A DNA stretch of 7,997 nt from an uncultured Anaerolineae bacterium (GTDB lineage Bacteria > Chloroflexota > Anaerolineae > Anaerolineales > UBA4823), in contig CAKZNJ010000440.1 of the NCBI GenBank assembly GCA_937129505.1, forward strand, positions 1 through 7,997, given 5' to 3'. The stretch's first letter is position 1. The number at the start of each line of letters is the position of its first letter. The notes under the pieces were generated by a model. That model saw nothing but the letters and a program-made list of their open reading frames with translations, had not been told where the DNA came from and did no database searches. The translations under genes and the position numbers were made by a program. Shown in pieces: positions 5,401-7,997 of this stretch.

Positions 5401-7997
5401 ACCTTCCAGACGCCACTGGGCGGCAGTTATCAGATCACCGCTCGGGTGCGTGATCGGCTGGAGCGCCTCAACCAGACCACCATCACTCGTTGGGTCAGTG
5501 GCGGAGCGATACGCCCCTCTGCCAATGTGGAACACGAAAGCGTAACCATCATCCCTGACCGGGAGAACTATCAACCCGGCGAGGTAGCAGAGCTGTTGGT
5601 AGAAGCGCCGTTTGCACCTGCCGAGGGAATCCTAACCGTCAGCCGCAGCGGCATTCTCTACAGCCAGCGTTTTCGGATTTACCAAAGCGGCTCGACCACC
5701 CTACGCGTGCCGATTGAGGAGAGCCATATCCCCAATCTCGAAGTTGAGGTGGATTTAGTCGGCGTCGCGCCTCGCTTTGACGATAGCGGCAACCCTCAAG
5801 CCGATTTACCGCCGCGGCCGGCTTATGCGGTGGGCAATCTTACTTTGAAGGTGCCGCCGCTTGTGCGTACATTATCCCTGACCGTCACTCCGCAGGAAAG
5901 CCAGATCGCCCCTGGCTCCGAGACCAGCCTATTGCTCTCTGTGAAGGACTCAGACGGCGAGCCGCTGCCCAATGCTGAGATCGCCGTGGTGGTTGTTGAT
6001 GAAGCTGTCCTCTCCCTGACTCGCTATGAGATGGCTGATCCTTTGAAAGCGTTTTATCCCCTGCGCAAGACAGGTGTGACGAGCGTCTATGGGCGCGCCA
6101 ACATTGTCCTCCTTGACCCCCTTGCGGCAGCACAGTGGCTGAGCCGTCGGGGTGGTGAGATGGTGGAGGAAGTTCTATCCTTGGGACCCAGAGCTACCAT
6201 TGTGCCCGCGAGCCCGCCCGCTGAAGCAGAAGCAGATTACCAAGCCGAAGCGCCTTCGCCAATCCCCTTGCGTATGGATTTCAACCCCTTGCCTTTGTTT
6301 GCCCCTAGTGTAAAAACCGACAGCCAAGGTCATGCCACGCTGACGGTTAAGCTGCCCGATAATCTGACGCGCTATCGAATCATGGCAGTGGCAGTGGATA
6401 GCGGCGGCCGCCGTTTCGGCAAAGGTGAATCCAGCCTGACGGCGCGCTTGCCCTTGATGGTGCGCCCCTCAGCGCCGCGCTTTTTGAATTTTGGCGATTA
6501 TTTTGAGTTGCCGGTGATCGTTCAAAACCAAACCGACCAGCCGCTGGAAGTGCAGGTAGTTGCTCGCGCTTCAAATTTGAAAATCCTCAACCATGGCTGG
6601 CGCATCTGGGTGCCGGCAAATGACCGCCGCGAGGTGCGGTTTGCTTCTCAAACGCTACAACCCGGCAATGCCCAGATCCAAATTGCTGCCTTGGCAGGCG
6701 AGGCAGCCGACGCTGCCCAGATCGAGCTACCAGTTTACACCCCAGCTACCAGCGAAGCTTTTGCCACCTATGGGGTGCTTGACGAGGGCAGTCTCGCTCA
6801 GCCCATTGCTTATCCACAGGGTGTGATTGCCGAGTACGGCGGTTTGGAAATCTCCACCTCTTCCACTGCTTTGCAAGCCCTTACCGATGCGCTTCTATAC
6901 CTCGTTTCATATCCCTTTGAATGTTCGGAACAAATCGCCTCGCGCCTTCTAGCGGTTGCCGCCTTGCGGGATGTGCTGGCAGCCTTCAAAGCCGCCGACT
7001 TACCTGCCCCCGCCGAGCTCAACAAGATCGTCCAGGCTGATCTCGAACGCCTGCAGGGGATGCAAAACAGCGATGGAGGGTTTCCGATATGGAAACGCGG
7101 GGATGAATCCATCCCCTTTCACTCCATCCATGCGGCCCATGCGCTGATACGCGCCCGTCAAAAAGGCTATGCAGTGCCTAGGGAGGCGTTACAATCTGCT
7201 CTCGCCTATCTGCGTTCTGTTGAGACCGGTTACCCCTCCTGGTATCATCAGCAGACCCGCTGGACGCTGAGCGCTTATGCCCTATCCGTCCGCCATCTCG
7301 CTGGCGATTCTGACCCCTTCAAAGCCCAGAACCTGATTACAGAAGCAGGGGTGGAAAACCTCTCCCTGGAAGCCATTGGTTGGCTACTGCCCGTTGTCGA
7401 GAACCCCACCCAACGGCAGGAAATGCGCCGCCTGATTGGCAATCGCGTGGTTGAAACAGCCGCAGCGGCTAACTTCATCACCGAGTTCGACGAGCAAAGC
7501 TACTTAAGCCTGAGTTCCGATCGCCGCACAGATGCTATCCTGCTCGATGCCTTGATGGAAGATGACCCCCAAAGCAACTTGATACCAAAGCTGGTCAAGG
7601 GGCTATTAGCGCATCAGGTGAAGGGGCGTTGGAACAATACTCAAGAGAATGTCTTTATCCTGCTGGCTTTGGATCGTTACTTTGAAACCTATGAAAGCCA
7701 GGCACCCGACTTCGTGGCTCGCTGGTGGTTGGGGGAGACCTATGCCGGCAGCAGTACATTCCGTGGGCGCACAACCAAGATCCATGAATTGCTCCTGCCC
7801 ATGGAGTTTGTGCTGGAGCAAACAGTGGGCGGCATGCAATCGCTCTTGTTGAGCAAAGAAGGCAAAGGCAGGCTCTATTATCGCTTGGGTTTGCGCTATG
7901 CACCGGCAACCCTGCGGCTTGAGCCGCTCGATCAAGGCTTTGTGGTTGAACGGCGTTATGAGGCGCTGGACGACCCCGAAGACGTCTATCAAGATGA
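2374..7997 (+). CDS. Alpha-2-macroglobulin family thioester lipoprotein (protease trap), C-terminus beyond the window
   Basis: The frame is open from ATG 2374 to the right edge: 1874 codons plus 2 bases, no stop. R5, a FLLILLAGIL core and LSGAC place the lipid cysteine at C23. Residues 24-140 are Pro/Ala-rich, probably a flexible tether. Domains follow in bacterial A2M order: an Ig-like/MG1 region from about 142 (SITFNQPMV), MG repeats (YRPGE at 695-699; a Trp-rich loop at 850-863), a second YQPGE at 1066-1070 opening the bait-region domain, VDEAVL at 1208-1213, a low-complexity bait stretch at about 1259-1300, the A2M core from 1303 with LPDNLTRYR at 1327-1335, then the thioester CSEQ at 1517-1520. 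QNSDGGF at 1564-1570 marks the alpha/alpha toroid thioester domain; a final MG domain begins near 1795. By family knowledge, bait cleavage exposes the Cys-Gln thioester, which binds and cages the protease in the periplasm or at the cell surface. E. coli YfhM is the model, at about 1650 residues; this protein is longer. The usual partner gene, pbpC, is not in view. Confidence 0.96.
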   Translation, partial: MSNQRSLAHFLLILLAGILSGACVSSPSFTETQETPVPIVIEDVPSSTPKGSAQMEIQLSEGKPLPPTSTPAAPAQVEALDAAEAAAVFSRLPQLAAVPDLAIEFKPPAELLPPPRPGDTVQEPFPPPQTVPTLPIERSEPLQVVRFAPEGDVSTVPFVSITFNQPMVPLGTVADLAAREVPVRLEPALPGKWRWLGTQTLTFEVESEQIDRLPKATTYRVTVPAGIRSLLGNELDDKVVFTFSTPPPSVVTAYPSGETQPRDPIIFVAFDQRIEPLKALETVQVYANGEPQEVRLAGEEEIQAAAAVQQLIKQTLPGRWLAFKAKQIFPAAAVVNVTIGPGTPSAEGPRRSTKAYSFSFSTYAPLNVRETNCGWYERCLPYSPLIVVFNNPLDATAFEPSLLSVKPAIPGINVNVNDNTILVEGETRGRTTYQVTLSPEIRDRFGQKLGRKITLRFRVDPAEPLLLGPDSNFLTLEPASKGILTVYALNYAQLDFQISAVQPNDWLAFKQYVQQMNYKEVEMLLPGQLLERKTLTLDLPPETLTAVPLDLQRYTQNGSGQFVVSIAPTKPLRESEEDRWRRRSQTLVFWVQLTQIAMDAYSDQSQMVVFVSDLRSGAPLQGVTVQAENGEALLSDADGMVRFALSDSASYLTARKGGDLAILPRSTSLWGEDVWQPKQLKDSLAWFVFDDRQMYRPGEEVHIKGWLRRIGSGQRGDVGLVDHPIPPLSYEIMDSMENPFGSGQVSLNAWGGFDLHFSIPERVNLGTASLILSALYDSQEEIYIHTFEIEEFRRPEFEVSAHTESQPPFFVGGEATVSVQAKYYAGGGLPNAAVAWRVASSPGSYQPPGWDDFSFGNWQPWWWEIDPYAEEETKVETYQGNTDATGFHYLILDFTAQENALTEPQPIQVVAEATVMDVNRQAWSDTTTLLVHPAEVYIGLRTKRYFVPKGTPLLVEFIVTDLDGKVVSGQAVEIQASRLEWKMRHGNWVQESTDIQTCQVTSTAEVGLCTFQTPLGGSYQITARVRDRLERLNQTTITRWVSGGAIRPSANVEHESVTIIPDRENYQPGEVAELLVEAPFAPAEGILTVSRSGILYSQRFRIYQSGSTTLRVPIEESHIPNLEVEVDLVGVAPRFDDSGNPQADLPPRPAYAVGNLTLKVPPLVRTLSLTVTPQESQIAPGSETSLLLSVKDSDGEPLPNAEIAVVVVDEAVLSLTRYEMADPLKAFYPLRKTGVTSVYGRANIVLLDPLAAAQWLSRRGGEMVEEVLSLGPRATIVPASPPAEAEADYQAEAPSPIPLRMDFNPLPLFAPSVKTDSQGHATLTVKLPDNLTRYRIMAVAVDSGGRRFGKGESSLTARLPLMVRPSAPRFLNFGDYFELPVIVQNQTDQPLEVQVVARASNLKILNHGWRIWVPANDRREVRFASQTLQPGNAQIQIAALAGEAADAAQIELPVYTPATSEAFATYGVLDEGSLAQPIAYPQGVIAEYGGLEISTSSTALQALTDALLYLVSYPFECSEQIASRLLAVAALRDVLAAFKAADLPAPAELNKIVQADLERLQGMQNSDGGFPIWKRGDESIPFHSIHAAHALIRARQKGYAVPREALQSALAYLRSVETGYPSWYHQQTRWTLSAYALSVRHLAGDSDPFKAQNLITEAGVENLSLEAIGWLLPVVENPTQRQEMRRLIGNRVVETAAAANFITEFDEQSYLSLSSDRRTDAILLDALMEDDPQSNLIPKLVKGLLAHQVKGRWNNTQENVFILLALDRYFETYESQAPDFVARWWLGETYAGSSTFRGRTTKIHELLLPMEFVLEQTVGGMQSLLLSKEGKGRLYYRLGLRYAPATLRLEPLDQGFVVERRYEALDDPEDVYQD
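6148..6279 (+). other. Putative bait region of the A2M protein
   Basis: Residues of about 1259-1302, between the VDEAVL domain and the conserved FNPLPLFAP segment, are low in predicted structure and rich in Pro, Ala and Glu. They contain scattered cleavable sites (Arg-Arg at its start, GPRAT, Leu-, Tyr- and Arg-containing stretches). This is where A2M proteins carry the protease-sensitive loop. The limits are approximate, judged from the flanking conserved motifs. Confidence 0.6.
6922..6933 (+). other. Thioester motif CSEQ of the A2M protein
   Basis: TGT TCG GAA CAA encodes C1517, S1518, E1519 and Q1520 in the context YPFECSEQIASR. Animal A2M and complement proteins have CGEQ, and many bacterial ones CLEQ. 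The Cys and Gln that form the internal thioester are both present, so the protein is predicted to be able to link covalently. Serine at the second position is a variation where the family varies. Confidence 0.85.

Noticed and set aside
5885..6133. Minus-strand open frames within the A2M gene, such as 5885-6133, 6810-7112 and 7606-7992
   Set aside because: Each overlaps the uninterrupted A2M frame, which has recognisable family motifs throughout. None shows a recognisable domain of its own.

Overview
The window holds two long, divergently transcribed genes for secreted proteins, both cut by the window edges, with a 466-bp intergenic region (1908-2373) between them. The left gene (minus strand, 1907 to below 1) encodes an exported protein made almost entirely of Asp-box (BNR/sortilin-like) beta-propeller repeats; 13 copies are visible. 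The right gene (plus strand, 2374 to beyond 7997) encodes a very large lipoprotein of the bacterial alpha-2-macroglobulin (A2M) family with an intact thioester motif. No tRNA, rRNA, mobile element, CRISPR array or complete operon partner is visible.

The host is a bacterium with export and lipoprotein processing machinery, sigma70-type promoter sequences and good Shine-Dalgarno sites. The genes are GC-rich, while the intergenic DNA has a clearly AT-rich island around 2040-2115. A large A2M lipoprotein beside a secreted Asp-box propeller fits environmental lineages such as Chloroflexota (for example Anaerolineae). That placement is a low-confidence impression from gene style, since no taxonomic marker is present.

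Layout: 1-1907, Asp-box protein, whose DNA appears as an imperfect tandem repeat with a period of 129-150 bp. 1908-2118, its probable leader and promoter: a TTGACA/TATAAT pair, two AT-rich dyads at and just after the predicted transcription start, an 8-bp perfect hairpin with a 20-nt loop, and a hairpin that buries the Shine-Dalgarno sequence of the GTG start. 2119-2296, no gene found. 2297-2373, probable promoter -10, a small leader hairpin and the RBS of the A2M gene. 2374-7997, A2M lipoprotein lacking only its C-terminal end.

Both products act outside the cytoplasm. By family analogy the A2M protein would trap proteases at the cell envelope. The propeller protein has no assignable activity. 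Divergent placement makes shared regulation possible but does not show it. The most interesting part is the structured leader of the propeller gene, which looks built for control of translation.
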